Source: Rhodobaculum claviforme (GTDB lineage: Bacteria > Pseudomonadota > Alphaproteobacteria > Rhodobacterales > Rhodobacteraceae). Taken from it: 35,029 nt of DNA. The position numbers and the translations under genes were made by a program. Under the pieces are notes generated by a model. It worked only from the letters and a program-made list of their open reading frames with translations, was not told the origin of the DNA and did not search any database. Of the stretch, positions 23,612 through 32,222 are shown in pieces. The stretch lies in assembly GCF_016653255.1 (NCBI RefSeq), contig NZ_NHSD01000289.1, positions 1 to 35,029 on the forward strand. The letters run 5' to 3'. Numbering within the stretch: position 1 is the stretch's first letter; every line of letters starts with the position of its first letter.

Positions 23612-24772
23612 ATGCCAGCCCTGCCCCAGATCGCCGCCGAGGCCGAGGCGCTGACCGCGCTGCGCCGCGACATCCACGCCCACCCCGAGCTGGGCTTCGA
23701 GGAGGTCCGCACCGCCGCCCTCGTGGCCGAGCGGCTGCGCGCCTGGGGCGTGGACGAGGTGCACGAGGGCATCGGCGGAACCGGCGTCGTCGGCCTGATC
23801 CGGGGCCGGTCCGAGGGCAACCGCCGCATCGGCCTGCGCGCCGACATGGACGCCCTGCCGATCGAGGAGGCCAGCGGCGTCCCCCACGCCAGCCGCACGC
23901 CCGGCGTCATGCACGCCTGCGGCCACGACGGCCACACCGCCATCGTGCTTGGTGCCGCGCAATACCTGGCCGCCACGCGCGATTTCGCCGGCACCGCCGT
24001 GGTGATCTTCCAGCCCGCCGAAGAAGGCCTCGGCGGCGCGCGCCGCATGATGGACGAGGGCCTCTTCACCCGCTTTCCCTGCGACGAGGTCTACGGCATC
24101 CACAACACCCCCGGCATGGCGCCGGGCACGGTCAGCGTCACCCCCGGCCCGGCGATGGCGGGCGCGAGCTTCTTCGACATCACCATCACCGGGCGCGGCA
24201 GCCACGCCGCGCGCCCGCACGAGGGGCGCGACCCGGTGACGGTGGCGGCAGGGCTGGTGCAGGCGGTGCAGACCATCGTCAGCCGCAACCTTGCTGCGAC
24301 CGGGGCGGCGGTGATCTCCATCACCCGGCTGCGCGCGGGCACGGCCTATAACGTGGTGCCGGAAACCGCGACGATCTCGGGCACCATCCGCTGCTTCGAC
24401 GAGGCCGACCGCACCCTGATCCGCGACCGGATCGAGGCACTGTGCGCGGGCTTCGCCACCGCCCATGGCATGGAGATCGCCGCCGACATCCGCGACATCG
24501 CCAGCGTGCTGGAGAACGACCCCGAGCTGTCGGCCGAATACGTCGCCGCCGCCGCCGACATCATCGGCGATGCCGCCCGCATCACCGACGACCGCCGCAC
24601 CGGCAGCGAGGATTTCGCCGACATGCTGCGCGTCGTGCCCGGCGCCTACTGCCGGATCGGGCAGACGGGCGCGGTGCCGCTGCACAATCCCGGCTATGAC
24701 TTCGACGACGCCTGCCTGCCGATCGCCGCCTCGGTCATGGCGCGGCTGGTGGAGCGGCGGCTGCCGGCATGA
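23612..24772 (+). CDS. M20 family amidohydrolase (hippurate hydrolase / aminoacylase type)
   Basis: This 386-residue cytoplasmic metallohydrolase releases the acyl group from N-acyl amino acids or similar amides. Visible motifs are RRDIHAHPELGFEE, GLRADMDALP, the metal site HACGHDGH at 101-108, the catalytic Glu137-Glu138 in QPAEEG, His164 in YGIHNTPG, and TGSEDFADML near the end. AAGGAG precedes the ATG. The stop overlaps the start of the penicillin-acylase-family gene (ATGA). Together with that acylase, and opposite a LysR-controlled importer operon, it suggests that the imported compound is N-acylated or amide-linked. The exact substrate is unknown. Confidence 0.93.
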   Translation: MPALPQIAAEAEALTALRRDIHAHPELGFEEVRTAALVAERLRAWGVDEVHEGIGGTGVVGLIRGRSEGNRRIGLRADMDALPIEEASGVPHASRTPGVMHACGHDGHTAIVLGAAQYLAATRDFAGTAVVIFQPAEEGLGGARRMMDEGLFTRFPCDEVYGIHNTPGMAPGTVSVTPGPAMAGASFFDITITGRGSHAARPHEGRDPVTVAAGLVQAVQTIVSRNLAATGAAVISITRLRAGTAYNVVPETATISGTIRCFDEADRTLIRDRIEALCAGFATAHGMEIAADIRDIASVLENDPELSAEYVAAAADIIGDAARITDDRRTGSEDFADMLRVVPGAYCRIGQTGAVPLHNPGYDFDDACLPIAASVMARLVERRLPA

Positions 24773-27111
24773 GCGTGGCGGCCGAAACGCTGGCGCTGCG
24801 CGGCCTCGATGCCCCCGTGACCCTGCGGATCGACCGCTGGGGCATCCCGCATATCCGTGCCGGATCGCTGCACGATCTGTTTTTCGCCCAGGGCGCCAAC
24901 GCCGCCCGCGACCGGCTGTGGCAGATCGACCTGTGGCGCAAGCGTGGGCTGGGGCTGCTGGCGGCGGATTTCGGTCCCGGCTACCTGATGCAGGACCGCG
25001 CGGCGCGATTGTTCCTCTATCGCGGCGACATGGACGCGGAATGGGCCGCCTATGGCCCCGACGGGCGTGCGATCTGCACGGCCTTCGCCGCCGGAATCAA
25101 CGCCTGGATCGACGCGGTGGAGGACGGCCGCGCCCCCCTGCCGCCCGAATTCGCGCGCATGGACACCCGCCCGGCGCGCTGGGCCCCCGAGGACGTGGTG
25201 CGCATCCGCACCCACTGCCTCGTGCGCAACGCCCTGTCCGAGGAGGCGCGCGCGGCGGTGCTGGCGGCGGCGGGGCCGGAGGTGGACGGCCTGCGCGCGC
25301 GTCTCGATCCGCCGGTGCCTGCGGCGGAGTGGGACCTCGGCGCGGGGCCGCTGCCGGATGGTGCGCTCGATGTGCTGCGGCTGGCGACCGCGCCCGTCAG
25401 CTTTGCGCCCGAGCGGCTGGCGGCGCCGTTGTGCGAGGCGCACCGCTGGTCCCGGGTGGACGCCGACAAGGCGGTGGTGGCGCATCCACAGGCGTTTCCC
25501 GACGGGTCGAACAACTGGGCCGTCGCGTGCCAGCGCACCGCCACCGGCCGCCCGGTCATGGCGTCCGACCCGCACCGGGCGCATTCGCTGCCGGGCCTGC
25601 GGTATCTGGTGCACCTGACGGCGCCCGGGATCGACGTGATCGGCGCGGGCGAGCCGTCCTCGCCCGGGGTCATGGCCGGGCACAACGGGACGGGGGCGTT
25701 TTCCCTCACGATCTTCTGCGCCGATCAGGAGGACGTGTTCGTCCATGACATCGACCCCGAGGACCCCGACCGCCACGCCTGGAAGGGCGGCCGGGCCCCG
25801 ATCGAGACGGTCGAGGAGGCGATCCCCGTGCGCGGCCACCCCGACCAGACGGTGCGGCTGCGCTTCACCCGCCAGGGCCCGGTGGTCCACGAGGGCGCGG
25901 GCCGCGCCATCGCCATCCGCACCGTCCTGACCGAGGCCGGCGCCGCGCCCTACATGGCCGCGCTGCAGGGCATGCGCGCGCGGGATCTGGCGGGGTTTCG
26001 CGCGGCGATGGCCGGCTGGGTCGCGCCCACCGTCAGCCAGGTCTGGGCCGACACCGGTGGCACCATCGCCTGGATGGCGGCAGGGCGCGTGCCGCAACGC
26101 CACGGCTGGCGCGGGCTGGTGCCGATGCCCGGCGACGGGCGGTTCGACTGGGACGGGGCGATCCCGCCGGGCGACCTGCCGTTGCGCGTCAACCCGCCCG
26201 AGGGCTTCGTGCACTCGGCCAACGAGATGAACCTGCCCGCCGACTGGCCCCATGACCGCGCGCCGGTGGGGTACGAATGGCACGGCGACGGCCGCGCGAC
26301 GCGCATCGCGGACGTGCTGGGCGCGGCGCAGGGGCACACCCTGGCCGACAGCGCGGCGTTGCAGGGTGATGTCGCCTCGGGGGTGGCGGCGCGGCTGGTG
26401 GCGCTGCTGCCCGACGCCGACGATCCGGCCACGGCGCTGCTGAAGGGCTGGGACGGGCGCATCGCGGCCGACAGCGGGGCGGCGCTGCTGTTCGAGCTGT
26501 GGCTGTCGGCCCATCTGAAGCCCGCGGTGCTGCGGGCGGGCGCGGACGGGGATCCGGCGCTGGCGGCCCCTCTGGCGGCCCGACTGGCAGCCCGACTGGC
26601 GCCCGGCGACATCGCCGCCATCGTCGCCGCGCTGGAGGGCGACGGCCCCCCGCCCGGCGCCCTCGCATCGCCCGGGGGGCGCCGCCGGGTTCTGACTCGG
26701 ACGCTGGCGGCGGCGTGGGATGACGCGGTGGCGCGGCAGGGACCGGACCCCGACGCCTGGGCCTGGGGGCGCTTGCATGTGGGCCATTTCCCGCATCCCC
26801 TCGGGGTCGCCGGGTGGGATGTGGGCCCGCTGCCCACCGGCGGCGGCGCGACCACGGTGATGATGGCCGCCTATGAGGCGCGGGGGGATTTCCGCGTGCG
26901 CAACGGGGCTTCGGTCCGGCTGGTGATCGACGTGGGCGGCTGGGACAACAGCCTGTGCATCAACGCGCCGGGGCAGTCGGGCGTGCCCGGCAGCGCGCAT
27001 TACGCCGACCTTGCGCCGATCTGGGCCGCGGGCGGGCATGTCCCCCTGCTCTATTCCGTCGCCGCGGTGGAGGCCGCGACCCGCAGCGTCCTGACCCTTG
27101 TGCCGGGCTGA
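24769..27111 (+). CDS. Penicillin acylase family Ntn hydrolase without signal peptide
   Basis: This 780-residue protein is translated from an ATG overlapping the M20 stop. Penicillin acylases and acyl-homoserine-lactone acylases are made as precursors and cut before a catalytic Ser. Here Gly246-Ser247 in DGSNNWAV marks that cut, giving an alpha part of about 246 and a beta part of about 534 residues. SDPHRAHSLPGLRYLVHL, AGHNGTGAFSLT and HSANEMNLP are further family motifs. The N-terminus (VTLRIDRWGIPHIRAGSLHD) starts directly with the conserved alpha-chain region. No signal peptide is present, whereas most characterised members are periplasmic, so it should act on imported substrate in the cytoplasm. 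Confidence 0.92.
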   Translation: MSVAAETLALRGLDAPVTLRIDRWGIPHIRAGSLHDLFFAQGANAARDRLWQIDLWRKRGLGLLAADFGPGYLMQDRAARLFLYRGDMDAEWAAYGPDGRAICTAFAAGINAWIDAVEDGRAPLPPEFARMDTRPARWAPEDVVRIRTHCLVRNALSEEARAAVLAAAGPEVDGLRARLDPPVPAAEWDLGAGPLPDGALDVLRLATAPVSFAPERLAAPLCEAHRWSRVDADKAVVAHPQAFPDGSNNWAVACQRTATGRPVMASDPHRAHSLPGLRYLVHLTAPGIDVIGAGEPSSPGVMAGHNGTGAFSLTIFCADQEDVFVHDIDPEDPDRHAWKGGRAPIETVEEAIPVRGHPDQTVRLRFTRQGPVVHEGAGRAIAIRTVLTEAGAAPYMAALQGMRARDLAGFRAAMAGWVAPTVSQVWADTGGTIAWMAAGRVPQRHGWRGLVPMPGDGRFDWDGAIPPGDLPLRVNPPEGFVHSANEMNLPADWPHDRAPVGYEWHGDGRATRIADVLGAAQGHTLADSAALQGDVASGVAARLVALLPDADDPATALLKGWDGRIAADSGAALLFELWLSAHLKPAVLRAGADGDPALAAPLAARLAARLAPGDIAAIVAALEGDGPPPGALASPGGRRRVLTRTLAAAWDDAVARQGPDPDAWAWGRLHVGHFPHPLGVAGWDVGPLPTGGGATTVMMAAYEARGDFRVRNGASVRLVIDVGGWDNSLCINAPGQSGVPGSAHYADLAPIWAAGGHVPLLYSVAAVEAATRSVLTLVPG

Positions 27112-27288
27112 CGCCGCCGCCGCGCGTGGTCACCTCCGATGGCTGTGGCGGTATCGCGTGCCCGGCCCGTCTGCCCCCGCCCTGCGCCCTGTGTGTCCGG
27201 CCCGCCTTCTGCGCATGGCGGCGGGGCGGGCCTGGAAGCCGTGCGGATCGGCCGTGCGTGTCGCGCTGGGGCCGTCCGGCGCGGGAGA

Positions 27289-27303
27289 GGGGCCGGCGGC
27301 CCC
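27289..27303. terminator. Short hairpin between convergent acylase and amidase genes
   Basis: GGGGCC-GGC-GGCCCC gives a 6-bp stem in the 206-base gap between two convergent genes. A second dyad (GGCCCGCC at 27199-27206 with GGCGGGCC at 27225-27232) lies nearby. Neither is followed by a T-run, so terminator function is tentative. Confidence 0.35.
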
Positions 27304-27317
27304 GTCCGGGGCGCGCC

Positions 27318-28805
27318 TCAGCCGCTCGCCTGCGGCCCTGGCAGCATCGGCGGCATCTGTGTCTCGGCCCCGCCGGTGATGCCGTGCCACCCCTCGGCCA
27401 GTTGCAACAGCCCGAGGTCGTCGCCGTGCCGGCCAATCAGCTGCACCCCCATCGGCAGGCCCGCGCCCGGTCCCCATGTGCCGAACCCCGCCGGGATCGC
27501 CAGCGCCGGCAGGCCGATCAGGCTGGCGGGGATCACCACCTCCATCCAGCGGTGATAGGTGTCCATGGCGCGGCCCGCGATCTGCGTCGGGTGCTCCTGG
27601 TCGATGGGAAACGGCCAGACCTGGGCGGTCGGCAGCGCCAGCGCGTCGTACCGATCGAACAGCCCGGCCGCGCGGGCATACCAGCGCGAGCGGATCAGGC
27701 TGGCGGCCTCCACCTGCGCGAGGCTGAGGCCCTGGCCCTGCTCGACCTCCCATACGGCGGCGGCCTTCAGCTGCGCGCGGCGTGCGGGGTCGGCATGCAG
27801 CGGGCCCAGCCGCGCGGCGTTGGCGAAGGCGCGCAGGGTCATCCAGCTGTCCCACAGCTCGGGGGCCGGAAAGGGGGGCGCCACCGGCTCCACCGTGACG
27901 CCCAGCGCGTCGAACCGGGCCAGCGCGCCCTCGCACAGCGGCAGGATGCCGTCCTCCATCGCAAAGGCGCCGCCCCAGTCGCCCAGCCAGCCGATGCGGC
28001 GACCGCGCAGGTCGGCGGCCAGCGGGGCCACGAAGGCTTCGGCCGGCAGGCAGAACGGGCGCGCGGGCTCCGGCCCGGCCATCACCTCCAGCAGCAGCGC
28101 GAGGTCACGCGGGCAGCGCGCCATGGGGCCGTTGGTCGACAGGTTGTGCAGGAAGGTCTCGCCCTCGGGCAGGGCGGGCACGCGCCCCCAGCTGGGGCGC
28201 AGGCCATAGACATTGCCCCACCCCGCCGGATTGCGCAGGCTGCCCATCATGTCCGAGCCGTCCGCCAGCGCGAGCATCCGCGTGGCCAGCGCCACCGCCG
28301 CGCCGCCCGACGATCCGCCCGCCGTGCGCGCCCCCATGTGATCCGGCGCCCAGGGGTTCCGCGTCGACCCATGGACCGGGTTGAAGGTGTGGCTGCCCAG
28401 CCCGAACTCGGGCGTGTTGGTCTTGCCGATGAAGATCGCGCCCGCCGCGCGCAGACGGGCCACGAACAGCTCGTCGCGCCGCGCCACCTGCCCGGCAAGG
28501 ATCGGCGAGCCCATGGAGGTCTCCAGCCCCGCCACATCCGCCAGATCCTTGACCGCCATCGGCAGGCCATGCAGCGCCCCGCAGGCCCGCCCGGCCGCGC
28601 GGGCGGCGTCGGCGGCGCGCGCCTCGGCCAGCAGGGCATCGGGATCGCGCAGGCTGACGATGGCGTTGACCGTCCCGTTGATGCGCGCGATCTGCGCCAG
28701 GGTGGCCTGCATCAGCGCCTCGGCCGTCGTCTCGCCCGCGGCCATCGCGGCCAGTTGCGCCTGCGCCGTGCCCGCCAGCAGCGGCGGCGTCGTGTCGCCC
28801 GTCAT
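27318..28805 (-). CDS. Amidase signature family protein
   Basis: This 495-residue protein hydrolyses an amide using a Ser-cisSer-Lys triad. Lys86 (MAVKDLADVAG), the GGSSGG loop with Ser165-Ser166 and the probable nucleophile Ser189 (SDMMGSLRNPAG) are visible. The ATG at 28805 has AGGGGGAG upstream; the frame is open for 27 codons more without support. No signal peptide is present. It is convergent with the penicillin-acylase-family gene and divergent from the ectoine operon, so its link to either is uncertain. It could extend the amide-breaking set of region 4. It is not GatA, because no GatB/GatC genes accompany it. Confidence 0.92.
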   Translation of the reverse strand: MTGDTTPPLLAGTAQAQLAAMAAGETTAEALMQATLAQIARINGTVNAIVSLRDPDALLAEARAADAARAAGRACGALHGLPMAVKDLADVAGLETSMGSPILAGQVARRDELFVARLRAAGAIFIGKTNTPEFGLGSHTFNPVHGSTRNPWAPDHMGARTAGGSSGGAAVALATRMLALADGSDMMGSLRNPAGWGNVYGLRPSWGRVPALPEGETFLHNLSTNGPMARCPRDLALLLEVMAGPEPARPFCLPAEAFVAPLAADLRGRRIGWLGDWGGAFAMEDGILPLCEGALARFDALGVTVEPVAPPFPAPELWDSWMTLRAFANAARLGPLHADPARRAQLKAAAVWEVEQGQGLSLAQVEAASLIRSRWYARAAGLFDRYDALALPTAQVWPFPIDQEHPTQIAGRAMDTYHRWMEVVIPASLIGLPALAIPAGFGTWGPGAGLPMGVQLIGRHGDDLGLLQLAEGWHGITGGAETQMPPMLPGPQASG

Positions 28806-29138
28806 GGTGCTCCCCCTCTGATCGCGGGCATGCTGCCCGCTCCGCCGGGGCAGTTCAAGCGCGCGACCCCGGCGGGGCCGATGCACGCGGGACGTGCACG
28901 CGCCCCGTGTCCGGCGCCCTGCAATGCCGGGTGTCCTGCGGGGGCCATGGGGGTGGATGGTGGGAAAACGGGCGTTCTAACAATGGCTTGGCAATGGCGG
29001 GGCATTTTCTGTTTGACAACCGGGGCCGGGACGCAATGCTCAGAGGGACCTTACCGGGGGGCAATCGCCGCTCCGGGCATGGACTGCCCCACGTCGGTCC
29101 CCGGCCGTCAGGGGCGCAAAAAAAGGGGAGAATTCCCG
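28806..29138. other. Divergent regulatory region between amidase and ectoine operon
   Basis: This 333-base gap has no credible gene. It must hold the promoters of the minus-strand amidase and the plus-strand transport operon. The last 160 bases contain AT-richer stretches, promoter-like elements and an A-run before the uehA ribosome-binding site. Confidence 0.6.
28988..29041 (+). promoter_or_regulatory. Candidate promoter elements for the ectoine uptake operon
   Basis: Two readings compete. A perfect -35 TTGACA lies at 29013-29018 but only a poor -10 (AATGCT, 16-base gap). Alternatively GG at 28990-28991 and GC at 29002-29003 have the ten-base gap of sigma-54 promoters (TTGGCA...GGCATTT). 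Either start would fall roughly 100 bases before uehA. Confidence 0.3.
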
Positions 29139-30149
29139 ATGAAACCGACCAAGATCCTTCTTGGCGCGAGCGCCTTCGCGCTGATCGCGGCGAGTGCCGC
29201 ACAGGCCCAGCAGACCTGGCGTTATGCCTTCGAGGAGGCCATCGACGAGGTGCAGGGCGTCTTTGCCACCCAGTTCAAGGAACACATCGAGGCCAATTCG
29301 GACCACGAGGTGCAGCTGTTCCCCTTCGGCACGCTGGGCGAATCCGACGACATCATGGAGCAGACGCAGGCCGGCATCCTGCAGTTCGTGAACCAGTCGC
29401 CCGGCTTCACCGGCGCGCTGATCCCGGCCGCGCAGGTGTTCTTCGTGCCCTATCTGCTGCCGCAGGAGGGCGAAGAGCTCAACGAGTTCTTCCGCACCTC
29501 GGTCGCCATCAACGAGATGTTCCCCGAAATCTATGCCGAGCACGGGCTGGAACTGCTGACGATGTACCCGGAGGGCGAGGTGGTCATCACCACCAAGCAG
29601 CCGGTGCGCAGCCCCGCCGACCTCAACGAGCAGAACATCCGGGTGATGACCAACCCGCTGCTGGTGGAAAGCTACCGCGCCTTCGGGGCGGTGCCGACGC
29701 CGCTGCCGTGGGGCGAGGTCTATGGCGGGTTGCAGACGAACATGATCCAGGGGCAGGAAAACCCCATGTTCTATGTGGAATCCACCCGCATGTACGAGGT
29801 GACGGACTACCTCACCTTTACCGGGCACAACAACTTCACCACCGCCCTCATGGCCAACCAGGACTTCTTCGACGGCCTGTCGGACGAAGACCGGCAGCTG
29901 ATCCGTGACGCGGTGGACGTGGCCTTCGAGTACATCCTGGAATACCAGCAGGGCCTGACCGAGGCGTCGCTGGAGGCCATCCTCGAGGCCAAGCCCGAGA
30001 TGGAGATCATCCGCCTGACCGAGGAGGAGCGCCAGCCCTTCATGGACGCCGCCGAGCGCGTGGAGGAGGAGTTCCTGCGGATGACCGGTGACACCGGCGC
30101 GAGGATCCTGGAGCAGATGAAGGCCGACCTCGAAGCCGTCAGGAACTGA
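29139..30149 (+). CDS. uehA: Ectoine/5-hydroxyectoine TRAP substrate-binding protein
   Basis: This 336-residue periplasmic protein starts at the ATG behind AAGGGGAG and has a Sec signal with likely cleavage after AAQA at residue 23. The mature sequence (QTWRYAFEEAIDEVQGVFA, ESDDIMEQTQAGILQFVNQS, LPWGEVYGGLQTNMIQGQEN) closely resembles what I remember of TeaA/UehA. Glu32 would be residue 9 of the mature protein, the position of a ligand-binding Glu in TeaA. Arg168 in NIRVMTNP is the Arg conserved in DctP-type proteins that holds the ligand carboxylate. It delivers ectoine or hydroxyectoine to the UehBC permease. Downstream usp, eutB and eutC genes support the assignment over other DctP ligands. 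Confidence 0.9.
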   Translation: MKPTKILLGASAFALIAASAAQAQQTWRYAFEEAIDEVQGVFATQFKEHIEANSDHEVQLFPFGTLGESDDIMEQTQAGILQFVNQSPGFTGALIPAAQVFFVPYLLPQEGEELNEFFRTSVAINEMFPEIYAEHGLELLTMYPEGEVVITTKQPVRSPADLNEQNIRVMTNPLLVESYRAFGAVPTPLPWGEVYGGLQTNMIQGQENPMFYVESTRMYEVTDYLTFTGHNNFTTALMANQDFFDGLSDEDRQLIRDAVDVAFEYILEYQQGLTEASLEAILEAKPEMEIIRLTEEERQPFMDAAERVEEEFLRMTGDTGARILEQMKADLEAVRN

Positions 30150-30163
30150 CGTCAGGGCCACAG

Positions 30164-30187
30164 CGGCGGCGGAGCGATCCGCCGCCG
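30164..30187 (+). terminator. Intercistronic GC hairpin after uehA
   Basis: A perfect 9-bp stem (CGGCGGCGG with CCGCCGCCG) and a 6-base loop begin 14 bases after the uehA stop. It probably protects the abundant binding-protein message or reduces permease expression. No T-run follows. Confidence 0.55.
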
Positions 30188-30227
30188 ACCCCCGCCGCGC
30201 GCCGCGGCCCGAGCCGGAGGGACCCCC

Positions 30228-30926
30228 TTGAGCGATCACAAGCCGCGCGACGCAGGCCCCTCGGGGGGTGACCCTCACAAGGATACCCGGCCCGAAAGCG
30301 ACAAGGCCAGCCTCGCGCCCGGGGACGAGGCGCTGCGTCTGGCCGCCGAGCAGGACGTCCCGCCCTCGGCCTACCGCTCGGACCTGCCGGGGCCGCTGGG
30401 GTGGCTCGACAACGGCATCGCCCGGCTGGAGGCGTTCCTGCTGGCCGCGGGCGTGCTGCTGATGGCGGCCAACACCGTGTCGAACGTGGTGGGCCGCTTT
30501 GTCTTCGGCTCCTCGATCCAGGCGACCGAGGAGATCAACCGCATCCTCATCATCCTGATCACCTTCGCGGGCATCTCCTATGCCGCGCGGCATGGCCGGC
30601 ACATCCGCATGACGGCGTTCTTCGACCTGATGCCGCCGAAACTGCGCAAGGTGCTGATGATCGTGATCGCGCTGGTGACCGCCGGGTTCATGTTCGCGCT
30701 GTGCTGGTACTCCTGGGGCTACCTGATGACGCAGATGGGGCGCGGGCGGCTGATGTCGTCGCTGCAGATCCCGGTCTGGTACACGCTGGTTTGGGTGCCG
30801 ATCGGCTTCTTCATGACCGGGCTTCAGTATTTCCTGACGGCGATCAAGAACATCCTGTCGCCGGACATCTACCTCTCCACCACGGTGCTGGAGGGTTACA
30901 CCGACGAACCCGAGCAGGAGGTGTAG
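30228..30926 (+). CDS. uehB: TRAP transporter small permease subunit (ectoine type)
   Basis: This 232-residue DctQ-family membrane protein starts at TTG with an ideal GGAGGG 6 bases in front; no ATG occurs before the first helix. It has a hydrophilic N-terminal extension of about 55 residues, then four helices starting at [16 protein letters not shown]. The family motif [17 protein letters not shown] lies in the second helix region. It supports the large permease and contacts the binding protein. The long extension is typical of ectoine-type TRAP small subunits as far as I recall, but I cannot check that here. It is followed after 3 bases by uehC. Confidence 0.9.
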   Translation: MSDHKPRDAGPSGGDPHKDTRPESDKASLAPGDEALRLAAEQDVPPSAYRSDLPGPLGWLDNGIARLEAFLLAAGVLLMAANTVSNVVGRFVFGSSIQATEEINRILIILITFAGISYAARHGRHIRMTAFFDLMPPKLRKVLMIVIALVTAGFMFALCWYSWGYLMTQMGRGRLMSSLQIPVWYTLVWVPIGFFMTGLQYFLTAIKNILSPDIYLSTTVLEGYTDEPEQEV

Positions 30927-30929
30927 CCC

Positions 30930-32213
30930 ATGGCCCTGACGATCTTTGCCATCATGGTGGTGCTGCTGTGCCTGGGCTTTCCCATGATGATCCCGCTGAT
31001 CGCGGCGGCGGGCACGGGGTTCTACATGGTCTTCGGCGGCTTCGGCCAGATGGAGACGATGATCCAGCAGATGATGGCCGGCATCCGTCCGGCCGCGCTG
31101 ATCGCCGTGCCGATGTTCATCTTCGCCGCCGACATCATGACGCGCGGGCAGTCGGCGGGCCGGCTGATCGACATGGTCATGGCGTTCTTCGGCCACCGCC
31201 GCGGCGGGCTTGCGATCTCCACCGCCGCGGCGTGCACGATGTTCGGGGCGGTGTCGGGCTCCACGCAGGCCACCGTGGTGGCCATCGGCTCGCCGCTGCG
31301 CCCGCGCATGCTCAAGGCGGGCTACAAGGACAGCTTCACGCTGGCGCTGATCGTGAACGCCTCGGACATCGCGTTCCTGATCCCGCCGTCGATCGGGATG
31401 ATCATCTATGGCGTGATCTCCAACACCTCGATCGCCGAGCTGTTCATCGCGGGTATCGGGCCGGGGCTGCTGATCCTCGTGCTGTTCTCGATCTATGCCT
31501 GGATCTATGCGATCCGCATGGGGGTGCCGACGGAACCCGTCACGCCGTGGTCCGAGCGCGGGCGGGCGGTGCTGCGGGCGCTGTGGCCGCTGGGCTTTCC
31601 GATCATCATCATCGGGGGCATCTATGGCGGCATCTTCTCGCCGACCGAGGCGGCGGCGGCCTGCGTCCTCTATGCGCTGATCCTGGAGATGATCGTCTTC
31701 CGCACGCTGGACCTGAAGGGTCTGATCGCCACCGCGCGGTCGACCGGGCTGATCACGGCGGTGGTGTTCATCCTGGTCGGCGCGGGGGCGGCGTTTTCCT
31801 GGGTGATCTCGTTCGCGCAGGTCCCGCAGGAGGTTCTGGGCGCCGTCGGTATCGACGACATGGGCCCCATCGGCGTGCTGTTCGTGATCTCCCTTGCGTT
31901 CTTCATCGGCTGCATGTTCGTCGATCCCATCGTGGTGATCCTGGTGCTGGTGCCGATCTTTGCCCCCGTCGTGAACGCGGTCGGCCTCGATCCGGTGCAT
32001 GTGGGGGCCATCGTGGTGCTGCAGGTGGCCATCGGCTCGGCCACGCCGCCGTTCGGCTGTGACATCTTCACCGCCATCGCGGTGTTCAAGCGCCCCTACT
32101 GGGAGGTCATCCGCGGCACGCCGCCGTTCATCGCGATCCTGCTCACCGTCTCGGTGCTGCTGATCTTCTTTCCGCAGATCGCGCTGTTCCTGCGCGACCT
32201 GGCGTTCCGCTGA
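30930..32213 (+). CDS. uehC: TRAP transporter large permease subunit (ectoine type)
   Basis: This 427-residue DctM-family protein has about 12 membrane segments and forms the sodium-coupled transport channel. Family motifs include FGAVSGSTQATVVAIG and the late IGSATPPFGCDIFTAIAVF, which form the paired hairpin and core parts. Start ATG and stop spacing to uehB (3 bases) and to usp (9 bases) show one transcript. It works with UehA and UehB. Confidence 0.94.
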   Translation: MALTIFAIMVVLLCLGFPMMIPLIAAAGTGFYMVFGGFGQMETMIQQMMAGIRPAALIAVPMFIFAADIMTRGQSAGRLIDMVMAFFGHRRGGLAISTAAACTMFGAVSGSTQATVVAIGSPLRPRMLKAGYKDSFTLALIVNASDIAFLIPPSIGMIIYGVISNTSIAELFIAGIGPGLLILVLFSIYAWIYAIRMGVPTEPVTPWSERGRAVLRALWPLGFPIIIIGGIYGGIFSPTEAAAACVLYALILEMIVFRTLDLKGLIATARSTGLITAVVFILVGAGAAFSWVISFAQVPQEVLGAVGIDDMGPIGVLFVISLAFFIGCMFVDPIVVILVLVPIFAPVVNAVGLDPVHVGAIVVLQVAIGSATPPFGCDIFTAIAVFKRPYWEVIRGTPPFIAILLTVSVLLIFFPQIALFLRDLAFR

Positions 32214-32222
32214 AGGGGGGCG

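Noticed and set aside
26955-29138. Long frame reading into UehA from upstream (1064 codons)
   Set aside because: It crosses the acylase, an intergenic gap and the amidase antisense. UehA has its own signal peptide and ribosome-binding site at 29139.
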